Positions 43,639-52,703 are shown, numbered from the stretch's first letter. The stretch is DNA of 64,000 nucleotides from Streptomyces sp. NA02950 (GCF_013364155.1 NZ_CP054916.1:8958001-9022000); one strand, 5' to 3'. Translations and numbers: made by a program. Notes: a model not told the origin generated them from the letters alone.

Positions 43639-44958
43639 TCAGCCCGCCGAGCCGAACTCCTCGGCGACGGCCTGCCTCTCCAGCGTTTCGCGCCGATCCT
43701 CGGCCGGGGTGTGACCGGCCTCCTCCGCGGCCTGGGCGCGCTCGGCCTCGGCCAGCAGTGAGTGACCGGTCGCCAGTACACCGATGCCGAGCGCCACCGC
43801 CGCGGCCCCGATGTAGAAGGGGAGATGGACCCCGGCGCGCTCGGCCAGCTTGCCCGCGGCGTACGGCGCCAGACCGCCGCCGATGAAGCGCACGAAGCCG
43901 TAGGACGCGGAGGCGACCGGACGCTCCACCGGCGCGACGGTCATCACCGCCTGCGTGGTGATGGTGTTGTTCAGCCCGATGAAGGCACCGGACACGATCA
44001 CCGCCACGATCAGCGTCGTACGGGAGGTGGTGAACAGGCCGATAACGAGGATGTCGAGGGCGAAGAGCGCCAGATTCAGATACAGCGCCCGCGCGATGCC
44101 CAGCCGGGTCTGGAGCCAGGGTGCGCCGAAGACGGAGAAGAAGGCGACGAGCAGACCCCAGCCGGTGAAGACGTAGCCCAGTTCATGTGTGCCCAGGTCC
44201 ATCGGGAAGGGCGCGTAGCCCAGCACCGTGAAGAAGCCCCAGTTGTAGCAGAGCGCGGTCAGCCCCATGGTGAGCAGCCCGCGGTGGCGCAGCGCCTTGA
44301 GCGGGTCGGCCAGTGAGGCGCGGCGCGGCGGGGTCGGGGTGGGGTCGACCAGGACGACGGTGGCCACGAGCGCGATGGCCATCAGGACCGCCACGCCGAA
44401 GAACGGACCGCGCCAGCTGATCCCGCCCAACTCGCCGCCCAGCAGCGGTCCCACGGCGATGCCGATGCCGAGCGCCGTCTCGTAGAGGATGATCGCCCCG
44501 GCGAAACCGCCGCTGGCCGAGCTGACGATGACGGCGAGTGAGGTGGCGATGAACAGGGCGTTGCCCAGTCCCCAGCCCGCTCGGAAACCGACGATCCCGT
44601 CGATGCTGCCGGACGCCCCGGCCAGTGCGCTGAAGAGCACGATGAACACGAGCCCGGCCACCAGGGTGCGCTTGGCGCCGATACGGCTGGAGACGAAGCC
44701 GGTGACCAGCATGGCGACGGCGGTGACCACCAGATAGCTGGTGAACAGCAGCGACACCTGGCTCGGCGTGGCGTGCAGCTTGGCGGAGAGGGAGGGCAGG
44801 ATCGGGTCCACCAGGCCGATGCCCATGAACGAGATCACACAGGCGAAGGCCACCGCCCAGACGGCCTTGGGTTGCTTGAACGGGCTCTGGGCGGGGGGAG
44901 GGGCGGACCGGTCGGTACCGGCGGTGGGGCGGGTGGATATGTCGGGGTGAGCGGACAA
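43639..44958 (-). CDS. MFS transporter, 12-helix drug-efflux type
   Basis: A 439-residue major facilitator with about 12 membrane helices. The motif-A-like loop between helices 2 and 3 is GFVSSRIGAKRTLVAG (about 85-100) and helix 5 has the drug/H+ antiporter-type YETALGIGIAVGPLLGG (motif C). This groups it with DHA1 exporters. The start is set at TTG 44958 with GGAG six bases upstream; a TTG 45 bases further upstream is possible. The MarR gene lies just upstream on the same strand (72 bases), so the two probably form an operon or share regulation. Confidence 0.88.
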   Translation of the reverse strand: MSAHPDISTRPTAGTDRSAPPPAQSPFKQPKAVWAVAFACVISFMGIGLVDPILPSLSAKLHATPSQVSLLFTSYLVVTAVAMLVTGFVSSRIGAKRTLVAGLVFIVLFSALAGASGSIDGIVGFRAGWGLGNALFIATSLAVIVSSASGGFAGAIILYETALGIGIAVGPLLGGELGGISWRGPFFGVAVLMAIALVATVVLVDPTPTPPRRASLADPLKALRHRGLLTMGLTALCYNWGFFTVLGYAPFPMDLGTHELGYVFTGWGLLVAFFSVFGAPWLQTRLGIARALYLNLALFALDILVIGLFTTSRTTLIVAVIVSGAFIGLNNTITTQAVMTVAPVERPVASASYGFVRFIGGGLAPYAAGKLAERAGVHLPFYIGAAAVALGIGVLATGHSLLAEAERAQAAEEAGHTPAEDRRETLERQAVAEEFGSAG

Positions 44959-45030
44959 CAGGGGCTCCGTCGGGTCAGGACCCGGGCCGTGACGACATGA
45001 CAAGCCGTGGCGCGGCAGGGTGCCGGTGGG

Positions 45031-45534
45031 TCAGGAAGCGGTGTTCCCGGGAGGTCTGCGCGCCTGTGCCGCGTTCTCGACCAGCCGCTGGAAGGCGGGG
45101 CCCGCGGCGCGGACGGCGGTGGCGAGTGCCTCTTCGTCCTCCGGGGACAGTGTGGCGAGCAGTTCGGCCAGCTGGGTGGTACGGCTGCGGCGCCGTGCGG
45201 CGAGCAGTTCGCGCCCGTCGTCGGTGATGGCCACCAGCACCACCCGTCCGTCGGCCGGATCGGCGATCCGGGTCACCAGGCCCTGCCGCTCCAGCCGCTG
45301 GATCAGCTGGGTCATGGAGGGCTGGGTGACGCCCTCGTCCGACGCCAGTGCGGTCAGCCGCGCCGGACCCTCCCGGTTCAGCCGGCCGAGGGTGGACGCG
45401 GCGGTGAAGCTGATGTCCCGGTTGATCAGATGGCGGACCGCGAGGAACGCCAGCTGCTCCAGGGCCTCCGCGACCTCCTCGCGGGCCGCGAGGGCGTCTG
45501 CTTCACCGGGTCCGGACTGCTGCGTGTATTCCAC
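45031..45534 (-). CDS. MarR-family transcriptional regulator of the MFS gene
   Basis: A 167-residue winged-helix protein. Core sequence LAFLAVRHLINRDISFTAAS, then LTALASDEGVTQPSMTQLIQ (recognition helix) and the wing TRIADPADGRVVLVAITDDG. It starts at GTG 45534 with only AGG as ribosome site. A pair of CCTATAT direct repeats lies immediately upstream. Together with the adjacent MFS gene this is a standard drug-responsive repressor/efflux arrangement. Confidence 0.9.
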   Translation of the reverse strand: MEYTQQSGPGEADALAAREEVAEALEQLAFLAVRHLINRDISFTAASTLGRLNREGPARLTALASDEGVTQPSMTQLIQRLERQGLVTRIADPADGRVVLVAITDDGRELLAARRRSRTTQLAELLATLSPEDEEALATAVRAAGPAFQRLVENAAQARRPPGNTAS

Positions 45535-45535
45535 A

Positions 45536-45561
45536 CCTATATTTGTATCACGGGCCTATAT
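45536..45561. promoter_or_regulatory. AT-rich direct repeat at the marR start
   Basis: CCTATAT occurs at 45536-45542 and 45555-45561, 19 bases from start to start (about two helical turns). The stretch 45536-45563 is the most AT-rich of this neighbourhood and must contain the marR promoter, so the repeat is a candidate autoregulatory site. Confidence 0.4.
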
Positions 45562-45627
45562 AGCGGGTCCATGCAGTGCTCCCCCTACGGCTTCCGCGCG
45601 GCGCCGGGCGGCGGGGGAGCGCCGGGC

Positions 45628-46857
45628 TCAGCGGAAGATCCCGGTGTGGCCGAGCGAGTAGCGGCCGGGCTGGGGATAGACCGCCAGCCCGTGCGGACCG
45701 CCGCCGACCGGGATCCGGGCACGCAGCCGCCCGGTGCGGGTGTCGATCGCGTACACCTCGGAGTTGTAGCGGCCTGACAGCCACAGCACCTTGCCGTCGG
45801 CGGACAGCCCGCCCATGTCGGGACTGCCGCCGCCGGGCAGCCGCCACCGGTCGATCAGCTTCCCGGAGGTGAAGGAGAGCACCGAGATGCTGCCCTCGCC
45901 CCGGTTGGAGATGTACATCTTCCGCGAGTCGCGGCTGACGTACAGACCGTGGGTGCCCTTGCCGGTGGGCAGCAGCCGCGGCCGTCCGAAGGTGTCTCCG
46001 TTGAGCACCCACACACCGTTCGCCACCATGTCGGCCACGTACCACTTCCGGCCGTCCGGTGAGATCTTGACGTCCTGTGGCATGGCCCCCGCGACCGGCA
46101 GCCGCTGCTGTGCGATCACCTTCATCCGCGCGGTGTCCACCTTCAGCAGTTCGCCGGAGAACTCGCACGAGACGATGAAGTAGCGCCCGTCGGGGGAGAA
46201 GTCGGCGTGGTTGACGCCGTAGCAGTCCACCGGCAGTGCCTTCACCACGCGCATGGTGTGCGCGTCCCGGAAGACCAGTTGCCGGTCCTTGGAGGCCATC
46301 ACCACGGCGTACTTGCCGTCGGGCGTGAAGTAGAGGTTGTACGGATCGTGGACGTCCACCGTGCGCCCGGCCCGGCCGGTGGCGGGGTCGATGGGGGTGA
46401 GGGTGTTGCCCAGGTCGTTGTTGACCCACAGGGTTTTGAGATCCCAGGAGGGGACCACGTGCTGCGGCTGGTGGCCGACCGGGATCGTACGGATCACCTT
46501 GAAGGTCTTCGGATCGATGACGCTCACCGTGTCCGACAGCGTGTTGGGCACGTACACCCGCGACGGGAAGCGCTTGACCGCCTCGGCCAGCTTGCCCGGC
46601 CGGTCGGCGGCGTACAGATCGTGCGGATCCAGCGGCGCGGGCATCCCGGGCAGCAGTTTGGCGCGGGCGGCCTTCTCCGCCGCGGCCGAGGGACGGAGCG
46701 TATGGCTGGCCCGGGGTGTCGCCCGGTCCCGGTCACGGTTGTGATCACTGGAGGCGGCGCAGGCCGGGACCGCCGCACAGCACAGCAGCAGGGCCGCGGC
46801 GGCCCGGACCGCGGCGTGGCGGCGCGTGAGGGATCGGTGGGTCGGGCCACTGGCCAC
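45628..46857 (-). CDS. exported YncE-like beta-propeller protein (YVTN repeats)
   Basis: A 409-residue protein with an N-terminal signal (basic RSLTRRHAAVR, hydrophobic LLLCCAAVPAC) that may end in a lipobox VPAC. A seven-bladed propeller follows, with recurring units such as RVYVPNTLSDTVSVIDPKTF, KVIRTIPVGHQPQH and RLRARIPVGGGPHGLAVYPQ. These match the YVTN/YncE family of DNA- or surface-binding propellers of unsettled function. The GTG start has GGAGG upstream. Divergent from the HAD/GH65 operon with a long inverted repeat between. Confidence 0.85.
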   Translation of the reverse strand: MASGPTHRSLTRRHAAVRAAAALLLCCAAVPACAASSDHNRDRDRATPRASHTLRPSAAAEKAARAKLLPGMPAPLDPHDLYAADRPGKLAEAVKRFPSRVYVPNTLSDTVSVIDPKTFKVIRTIPVGHQPQHVVPSWDLKTLWVNNDLGNTLTPIDPATGRAGRTVDVHDPYNLYFTPDGKYAVVMASKDRQLVFRDAHTMRVVKALPVDCYGVNHADFSPDGRYFIVSCEFSGELLKVDTARMKVIAQQRLPVAGAMPQDVKISPDGRKWYVADMVANGVWVLNGDTFGRPRLLPTGKGTHGLYVSRDSRKMYISNRGEGSISVLSFTSGKLIDRWRLPGGGSPDMGGLSADGKVLWLSGRYNSEVYAIDTRTGRLRARIPVGGGPHGLAVYPQPGRYSLGHTGIFR

Positions 46858-46999
46858 GGTTTCCTCCAGCGGTGAACTCCGGCGGTGCGGGGGACTGCGG
46901 CCGCTGCCCGGACCACGGCGGGCCGTGGCCCAAGGTTGTCACCGCCGCCACCCACCGGCACCCGCCGACGTCCAAGCAGGTGAGGGGCGTACCGCCGCC

Positions 47000-47046
47000 G
47001 GCCGCACACCGCGTCCCCGGCTGGTACGGGGACGCGGTGTGCGGCC
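47000..47046. repeat. perfect 19-bp inverted repeat in a divergent spacer
   Basis: GGCCGCACACCGCGTCCCC (47000-47018), nine-base loop, then its exact reverse complement (47028-47046). As RNA it is an extremely stable hairpin. It lies between two divergent genes, where a terminator would not be expected. Confidence 0.85.
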
Positions 47047-47061
47047 TCGAGGGCGCCCGCC

Positions 47062-47090
47062 CGCATATTCCCGTACACCTCGCATATTCC
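47062..47090. repeat. 10-bp direct repeat upstream of the HAD/GH65 operon
   Basis: CGCATATTCC occurs at 47062-47071 and again at 47081-47090, 19 bases apart. It lies 26 bases before the HAD start codon, a good position for a regulator of this operon. Confidence 0.6.
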
Positions 47091-47115
47091 GGCGTCCGCG
47101 GGGGAATCGGGGGCC

Positions 47116-47862
47116 ATGACAAAGCCCTGCCTTCCGACGGGCATCCGGGCCTGCCTGTTCGACCTCGACGGGGTGCTGACCCGGACCGCCGTGGTGCACG
47201 CGGCGGCGTGGAAGCAGACGTTCGACGAATTCCTCGAGCGCCGCGACGGCCCCTCCTACCGCCCCTTCGACCGGGCCGCCGACTACGACGAGTACGTGGA
47301 CGGCCGCCCGCGCGCCGACGGCGTCCGCACCTTCCTGGCCTCCCGGGGCATCGACCTCCCCGAGGGCGCGGCCGACGACCCGCCCGGCAAGGACACCGTC
47401 CACGGTCTCGGCAACCGCAAGAACGCCCTGGTCCTGGCCAAGATCCGGGAAGAGGGCGTCGAGGCGTACCCCGGATCGGTGCGCTTCGTCGAGGCGGTGC
47501 GCGCCGCGGGGCTGCGGACCGCGGTCGTCTCCTCCAGCGCCAACTGCCGCGATGTGCTGATAGCCGCCGGTATCGAGCACCTCTTCGAAGTGCGGATCGA
47601 CGGTGTGGTCGCCGCCGAGCGCAAACTGCCGGGCAAACCCCACCCCGACACCTTTCTCGAGGCCGCCCGCGAACTGCACACCGCCCCGGACGCGGCCGCC
47701 GTCTTCGAGGACGCCCTCGCCGGCATGGAAGCCGGGCGCGCCGGCCGGTTCGGCCATGTGGTGGGCGTGGACCGGGTCGGCCAGGCGGATGCGCTGCGCG
47801 ACCACGGCGCCGACACCGTGGTCCGGGATCTCGCCGAACTGCTGGAGGAGGACGCCTCGTGA
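47116..47862 (+). CDS. HAD-family beta-phosphoglucomutase-type phosphatase/mutase
   Basis: A 248-residue haloacid-dehalogenase enzyme. Motif I FDLDGVLT (15-22) has both aspartates, motif II is VVSSSANC, motif III the lysine in KPHPDTF and motif IV FEDALAGMEAG. The cap domain insertion gives a beta-phosphoglucomutase-like arrangement. The following GH65 gene starts inside its last codon (GTGA overlap), so the two proteins are translated together: the phosphorylase would release beta-glucose-1-phosphate, which this mutase would convert to glucose-6-phosphate. Confidence 0.88.
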   Translation: MTKPCLPTGIRACLFDLDGVLTRTAVVHAAAWKQTFDEFLERRDGPSYRPFDRAADYDEYVDGRPRADGVRTFLASRGIDLPEGAADDPPGKDTVHGLGNRKNALVLAKIREEGVEAYPGSVRFVEAVRAAGLRTAVVSSSANCRDVLIAAGIEHLFEVRIDGVVAAERKLPGKPHPDTFLEAARELHTAPDAAAVFEDALAGMEAGRAGRFGHVVGVDRVGQADALRDHGADTVVRDLAELLEEDAS

Positions 47863-50204
47863 TCACCGACTCCTCGTATGCCGTCGACCCCTGGCTGATG
47901 CGGGAGACCGAGCTCCACCTGGATGTCCTGCCCCAGAGCGAATCGGTCTTCGCGCTCTCCAACGGCCATGTCGGCTGGCGCGCCAACCTGGACGAGGGCG
48001 AGCCCCACGGTCTGCCCGGCTCCTACCTCAACGGGGTCTACGAGCGGCGCCCGCTGCCCTACGCCGAGGCCGGATACGGCTACCCCGAGGCCGGTCAGAC
48101 CATGATCAACGTCACCAATGGCAAGATCATCCGGCTGCTGGTGGACGACGAGCCCTTCGATCTGCGCTACGGACGGCTGCGTTCCCACGAGCGCGTCCTC
48201 GATCTGCGCGGCGGCGTGCTGCACCGCAGCTGCGAATGGACCTCTCCCTCGGGCACCAGCGTCCGGGTGCGCTCCACCCGGCTGGTCTCCCTCACCCAGC
48301 GGGCCATCGCCGCCGTGGCCTACGAGGTGGAGGCGCTGGACGCGCGGATCCGCGTTGTCGTCCAGTCCGAGCTGGTCGCCAATGAACAGCTGCCCAGCCA
48401 CGCGGAAGACCCCCGGGTGGCCCAGGCCCTGGAGTCCCCGCTGCTGCCCGAGGAGAACGACGCCAATGACAAGCGACTGCGGCTGATCCACTGCACCGAC
48501 GCCAGCCGTCTGCGGGTCGCTGCCGCCGCCGACCATCTGATCACCGGGCCGCCGCCCACCCGCCACTCCAGCGAGAGCAGCGACGACCTGGCCCGGCTGA
48601 CCGTGACCTCCGTCCTCGAACCGGGCGAGATCCTGCGGCTGGAGAAACTGGTCGCCTACGGGTGGTCGAGCGTGCGCTCCCTGCCCGCCGTACGGGACCA
48701 GGTCGAAGCGGCACTGGCCGGGGCCACCAGCACCGGCTGGCGCGGACTGGTCCATCAGCAGCGCGCCTGGCTGGAGGACTTCTGGGACCGCGCCGATGTG
48801 GAGGTCGAGGGCGACGCCGAGATCCAGCAGGCGGTCCGCTTCGCCCTCTTCCACGTCCTCCAGGCGGGCGCCCGCGCCGAGGAACGTGCCATCCCCGCCA
48901 AGGGCCTCACCGGCTCCGGCTACGACGGACACTCCTTCTGGGACACCGACACCTTCGTTCTGCCCCTGCTCACCTACACCTTTCCCGAGTCCGTGGCGGA
49001 GGCGCTGCGCTGGCGTCAGTCCACCCTGACTGCGGCCCGCGACCGGGCCCGCCAGCTCGGCCACGAGGGCGCCGCCTTCCCCTGGCGCACCATCGACGGC
49101 TCCGAATGCTCCGCCTACTGGCCCGCCGGTACGGCGGCCTTCCACGTCAACGCCGATGTCGCCGACGCCGTGGTGCGTTACGTCGCCGCCACCGGCGACG
49201 AGGAGTTCGAACGCGAGACCGCCGTGGAACTGCTGGTGGAGACCGCCCGGCTGTGGCGCTCCCTGGGCCACCACGACCACCACGGCCGCTTCCACGTCGA
49301 CGGGGTGACAGGCCCCGACGAGTACAGCGCCCTCTGCGACGACAACGTCTACACCAACCTCATGGCCCAGTCGAACCTGCGGTGCGCGGCGGACGTCGTG
49401 GAGCGCCATCCCGCCAAGGGCGCGGCGCTGGGCGTCGACGACGAGGAGGCCGCCGCCTGGCGGGACGCCGCCGAGTCCATGACCATCCCCTACAACAAGA
49501 CCCTCGGCGTCCATGAGCAGCACACCGGCTTCACCGGCCACCAGGAGTGGGACTTCCAGAACACCCGCTCCGACGACTACCCGTTGATGCTCCACTTCCC
49601 CTACTTCGAGCTGTACCGCAGACAGGTGGTCAAACAGGCCGATCTGGTGCTGGCGATGTATCTGCGCGGCGAGTGCTTCACCGAGGAGCAGAAGGCCCGC
49701 AACTTCGCCTACTACGAGCCCCTGACCGTCCGCGACTCCTCCCTGTCGGCCTGCTGCCAGGCCGTCATCGCCGCCGAGGTCGGCCATCTGCGCCTGGCCT
49801 ACGACTACTTGGGCGAGGCGGCGCTGATGGATCTGAAGGACCTGGAGCACAACACCCGCAACGGTCTGCACATCGCCTCGCTCGCGGGCACGTGGATCGC
49901 GCTGGTCGCCGGGTTCGGCGGAATGCGCCACTTCGCGGGCAGTCTGGAGTTCGCGCCCAAACTGCCGGAGAAGCTGGCCCGCCTCGCCTTCACCGTGCAG
50001 GTGCTGCGACGGCGGCTGAGGGTGGAGATCACCAACACCTCCGTCACCTACTCCCTGGTCGAGGGCGCCCCGATGGAGATCCGGCACTACGGCCGGGCCA
50101 TCACCGTCTCCGACACATCGCCCAAGACCTGCGAGGTCCCCGAGCAGACAGCCCGCCCCGAACCGCGCCAGCCCCCCGGCCGCCGGCCCGACCGCCGGGC
50201 GTGA
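47859..50204 (+). CDS. GH65 disaccharide phosphorylase (maltose/trehalose/kojibiose type)
   Basis: A 781-residue inverting phosphorylase. The N-terminal beta-sandwich (ESVFALSNGHVGWRANLDEG, then GLPGSYLNGVYE) is typical of GH65, the (alpha/alpha)6 barrel follows, and the catalytic acid is E488 in GVTGPDEYSA. Barrel residues GSGYDGHSFWDTD (about 346-358) contact the sugar, and the phosphate-binding C-terminal region is present (DSSLSACCQAVIAAE). It splits an alpha-glucosyl disaccharide with phosphate. The exact substrate depends on a loop I cannot read with certainty. Start GTG 47859 overlaps the HAD stop. Confidence 0.92.
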   Translation: MITDSSYAVDPWLMRETELHLDVLPQSESVFALSNGHVGWRANLDEGEPHGLPGSYLNGVYERRPLPYAEAGYGYPEAGQTMINVTNGKIIRLLVDDEPFDLRYGRLRSHERVLDLRGGVLHRSCEWTSPSGTSVRVRSTRLVSLTQRAIAAVAYEVEALDARIRVVVQSELVANEQLPSHAEDPRVAQALESPLLPEENDANDKRLRLIHCTDASRLRVAAAADHLITGPPPTRHSSESSDDLARLTVTSVLEPGEILRLEKLVAYGWSSVRSLPAVRDQVEAALAGATSTGWRGLVHQQRAWLEDFWDRADVEVEGDAEIQQAVRFALFHVLQAGARAEERAIPAKGLTGSGYDGHSFWDTDTFVLPLLTYTFPESVAEALRWRQSTLTAARDRARQLGHEGAAFPWRTIDGSECSAYWPAGTAAFHVNADVADAVVRYVAATGDEEFERETAVELLVETARLWRSLGHHDHHGRFHVDGVTGPDEYSALCDDNVYTNLMAQSNLRCAADVVERHPAKGAALGVDDEEAAAWRDAAESMTIPYNKTLGVHEQHTGFTGHQEWDFQNTRSDDYPLMLHFPYFELYRRQVVKQADLVLAMYLRGECFTEEQKARNFAYYEPLTVRDSSLSACCQAVIAAEVGHLRLAYDYLGEAALMDLKDLEHNTRNGLHIASLAGTWIALVAGFGGMRHFAGSLEFAPKLPEKLARLAFTVQVLRRRLRVEITNTSVTYSLVEGAPMEIRHYGRAITVSDTSPKTCEVPEQTARPEPRQPPGRRPDRRA

Positions 50205-50268
50205 GGCGGGACCACCGGAACCACCACCGGAGCGACGAGGAGCGGGCGACGGCCGGAAGGGGCGCGCG

Positions 50269-51342
50269 ATGGATCCGCTGACCGCCTTGGACCGGATCGC
50301 GTTCCTCCTGGAGCGTGCCCAGGCGCCGACCTACCGGGTACGCGCCTTTCGCACCGCCGAAGCGGTCCTGGCCGAGCTGTCCCCGGAGGAGGTACGGCGG
50401 CGCGCCGAGGCGGGCACACTCACCTCGCTCAAGGGCATCGGCCCCAAGACCTCGCAAGTGGTGCGGGAGTCGCTGCGCGGCGAGGTGCCGACGTACCTGG
50501 CCGGTCTCGAAGCCGAGGCCGAGGCCGTGCGGGAACCCGACCCCGCGGCGGCCGCACTGCGCGATGCGCTGCGCGGCGACTGCCATCTGCACTCCGACTG
50601 GTCCGACGGCGGCTCACCGATCGAGCTGATGGCCCGTACGGCCGCGCGGCTGGGACACGACTGGGCGGTGCTGACCGACCACTCGCCACGGCTGACCGTG
50701 GCCAATGGGCTGTCGCCGGAACGGCTGCGCGCACAGCTCGAGGTGGTGGCCGGACTGCGCGCGGCCCTGGCCCCGTTCCGGCTGCTCACCGGTATCGAGG
50801 TCGACATCCTTCCGGACGGCTCCCTCGACCAGGAGCCGGAGCTGCTGGACCGGCTGGATGTGGTCGTCGCCTCCGTCCACTCCAAGCTGCGGATGGACGC
50901 CCGCGCGATGACCCGCCGGATGGTGGCAGCGGTCCGCGATCCCCATGTCGATGTGCTGGGCCACTGCACCGGGCGGCTGCTCGGCGGCAAACGCCCGGAG
51001 TCCGTGTTCGACCCGGCCGAGGTGTTCGGCGCCTGTGCCGAGTCGGGTACCGCCGTGGAGATCAACTGCCGCCCCGAGCGGCTGGATCCGCCGCGGCGGC
51101 TGCTCCGGGAGGCCGTCGCGGCGGGGACGTTCTTCTCGATCGACACCGACGCCCACGCACCCGGTCAGCTCGGCTGGCAGATCAACGGATGCACCCGGGC
51201 GGCGGAGTGCGAGGTGCCGAAGGAGCGGATCATCACCACCTGGACCGAGCGACAGCTCCTGGAGTGGACGCGTACCCGCAAGGCCCCACGTCGCGCGGCC
51301 ACGCGCCGGGGCGCCTCCCGCCGTACGGCCGACGGGAGCTGA
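50269..51342 (+). CDS. HhH-PHP domain protein (PolX-like without polymerase)
   Basis: A 357-residue protein. The N-terminal 90 residues hold helical DNA-binding elements with a helix-hairpin-helix LKGIGPKT (54-61). The PHP metal-phosphoesterase domain runs from 101 to about 335: HLHSDWSDG (H106/H108), VLTDHSP (H139), GIEVDI (E177), ASVHSK (H204), GHCTG and the final D-x-H (DTDAHAP), so all nine metal ligands appear possible. It is the C-terminal two thirds of bacterial PolX without the polymerase domain. Likely a DNA-repair phosphoesterase or 3'-5' nuclease. The tail is basic. Confidence 0.83.
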   Translation: MDPLTALDRIAFLLERAQAPTYRVRAFRTAEAVLAELSPEEVRRRAEAGTLTSLKGIGPKTSQVVRESLRGEVPTYLAGLEAEAEAVREPDPAAAALRDALRGDCHLHSDWSDGGSPIELMARTAARLGHDWAVLTDHSPRLTVANGLSPERLRAQLEVVAGLRAALAPFRLLTGIEVDILPDGSLDQEPELLDRLDVVVASVHSKLRMDARAMTRRMVAAVRDPHVDVLGHCTGRLLGGKRPESVFDPAEVFGACAESGTAVEINCRPERLDPPRRLLREAVAAGTFFSIDTDAHAPGQLGWQINGCTRAAECEVPKERIITTWTERQLLEWTRTRKAPRRAATRRGASRRTADGS

Positions 51343-51354
51343 CCCTCCGGAACC

Positions 51355-51927
51355 TCAGGAGCGCGGACCCGCGGGGTCGAGCACCGCCTCGATGTCGATG
51401 GTGAGGTCGACCATGTCGCTGACCACCACACCGCCCCGGTCCACCGTGTCGTTCCAGGACACCCCGAAGTCATGCCGATTGACCCGGGCGGTGGCGAGGA
51501 AGCCCGCGCGCCGACGCGGTCCGAGATTCGTGTCCCCCTCCCACCAGGGCGTGTCCCACTGCCCCAGATAGGTCACCCGCAGCGGCACGGGGCGGGTGAC
51601 CCCGCGCACCGTGAGCTCCCCGTCGACATCGAACTCGGTCTCGCTCAGCTGGGTGACACCGGTGCCGGAGTAGGTCCACGTCGGATGGTTCTCGACGTCG
51701 AAGAAGTCCGCGCTGCGCAGATGCGCGTCCCGCTGCGGCTGGCCGGTGTACACCTGGGTGGCGTCGATGGTCGCCGCCACCCGGGCGTTCTCCGGGCTCT
51801 CCGGGTCCACCTCGAGGAACCCCTCGATGTTCTTGAACTGCCCGCGCACATACGTGACCATCATGTGCCGCGCCTTGAACTCGGCGCCCGTGTGACCGGG
51901 CTCGAAGAACCATCTGGTGACTGCCAT
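51355..51927 (-). CDS. YceI-family lipid-binding protein
   Basis: A 190-residue beta-barrel of the YceI type, which binds isoprenoids or other hydrophobic molecules. Hallmarks are WFFEPGHTGAEFKARHMMV (about 6-24), DVENHPTWTYSGTG and FDVDGELTVRGVTRPVPL. No signal peptide is present, so it acts in the cytoplasm, as other Streptomyces members do. GGAAGC precedes the ATG. It converges with the HhH-PHP gene (12 bases between stops). Confidence 0.88.
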   Translation of the reverse strand: MAVTRWFFEPGHTGAEFKARHMMVTYVRGQFKNIEGFLEVDPESPENARVAATIDATQVYTGQPQRDAHLRSADFFDVENHPTWTYSGTGVTQLSETEFDVDGELTVRGVTRPVPLRVTYLGQWDTPWWEGDTNLGPRRRAGFLATARVNRHDFGVSWNDTVDRGGVVVSDMVDLTIDIEAVLDPAGPRS

Positions 51928-52130
51928 ATCCGCTTCCTGACGTGTGATCCGCTCTCGGCCGCGCTGGAACGATCATGCGCCAGACGCGGTGGGCCGTCCC
52001 GGCGGGCCATACACGAAAGGCTCGGTGAGTTCACCTATTTGCCGTAAGTCATCACATCGTCTCCTTCGATCGGGCTACCGTCATCATGTCGCGCGCGCCC
52101 GTCCGTGGCGTGGCGCACCGGGGGGGATGC

Positions 52131-52703
52131 ATGACGGACATGACGGGGCTCAGTGACACCACGATCGAGCGGATCCTCACGATGGTCGACGCGTCCGCGC
52201 TCGCCGTCGCCGAGGAGGAGCACCAGGAGCTCTTCGAGGAGTTCGCGGAGGAACTGCGCGCCGGTCGGCGGGTGCCGGGGGCGGGGGAGTTCTTCGACGA
52301 CACCAGCGGGGCACCGGCCGTCGACACCCATGTGTATCTCACCATCGGGCTGTCGGTGCTCGGCCAGATCGCCTTCAAGGTGCTGTCGACGGCGACCGAC
52401 ATGGCCATCGAGCACGGGCTGCGGGACGCCCTCGGCTACCTCACACGCTGTCTGCGCGGTGGCGATGCCGGGGAGGGCGATGACGGCGCGGAGGACGACG
52501 GCGCGGACGGCACCGTGGCACTCGCCCAGCGGGTGACGGTGGAGCTGCCACTGCCCCCGGAGGTGGACCCGGAGACGGTACGGGCCGTCGTACGGATCCA
52601 GGCGGAAGCGCTCGTCCGCTCCGCGGCGGAACCCACAGGCGCATCCGCACCCGAATCCGAACCCGCACCCGGATCCGGAGGCGGTGGGGACAACGCCGGG
52701 TAG
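52131..52703 (+). CDS. acidic protein of unknown function, partner of the membrane protease
   Basis: A 190-residue protein. An acidic N-terminus (about 1-55, VAEEEHQELFEEFAEELRAG) is followed by an amphipathic or short membrane-like segment (VYLTIGLSVLGQIAFKVLST, about 68-87), a loop of Asp/Gly (110-128), then a strand-rich portion (VALAQRVTVELPLPPEVDPE) and a low-complexity tail. I do not recognise a family. The ATG at 52131 is preceded by GGGGGGATGC. The stop is nine bases before the start of the protease gene, so the two are an operon. The acidic region may be a membrane-surface or substrate/regulator region for the protease. Confidence 0.65.
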   Translation: MTDMTGLSDTTIERILTMVDASALAVAEEEHQELFEEFAEELRAGRRVPGAGEFFDDTSGAPAVDTHVYLTIGLSVLGQIAFKVLSTATDMAIEHGLRDALGYLTRCLRGGDAGEGDDGAEDDGADGTVALAQRVTVELPLPPEVDPETVRAVVRIQAEALVRSAAEPTGASAPESEPAPGSGGGGDNAG

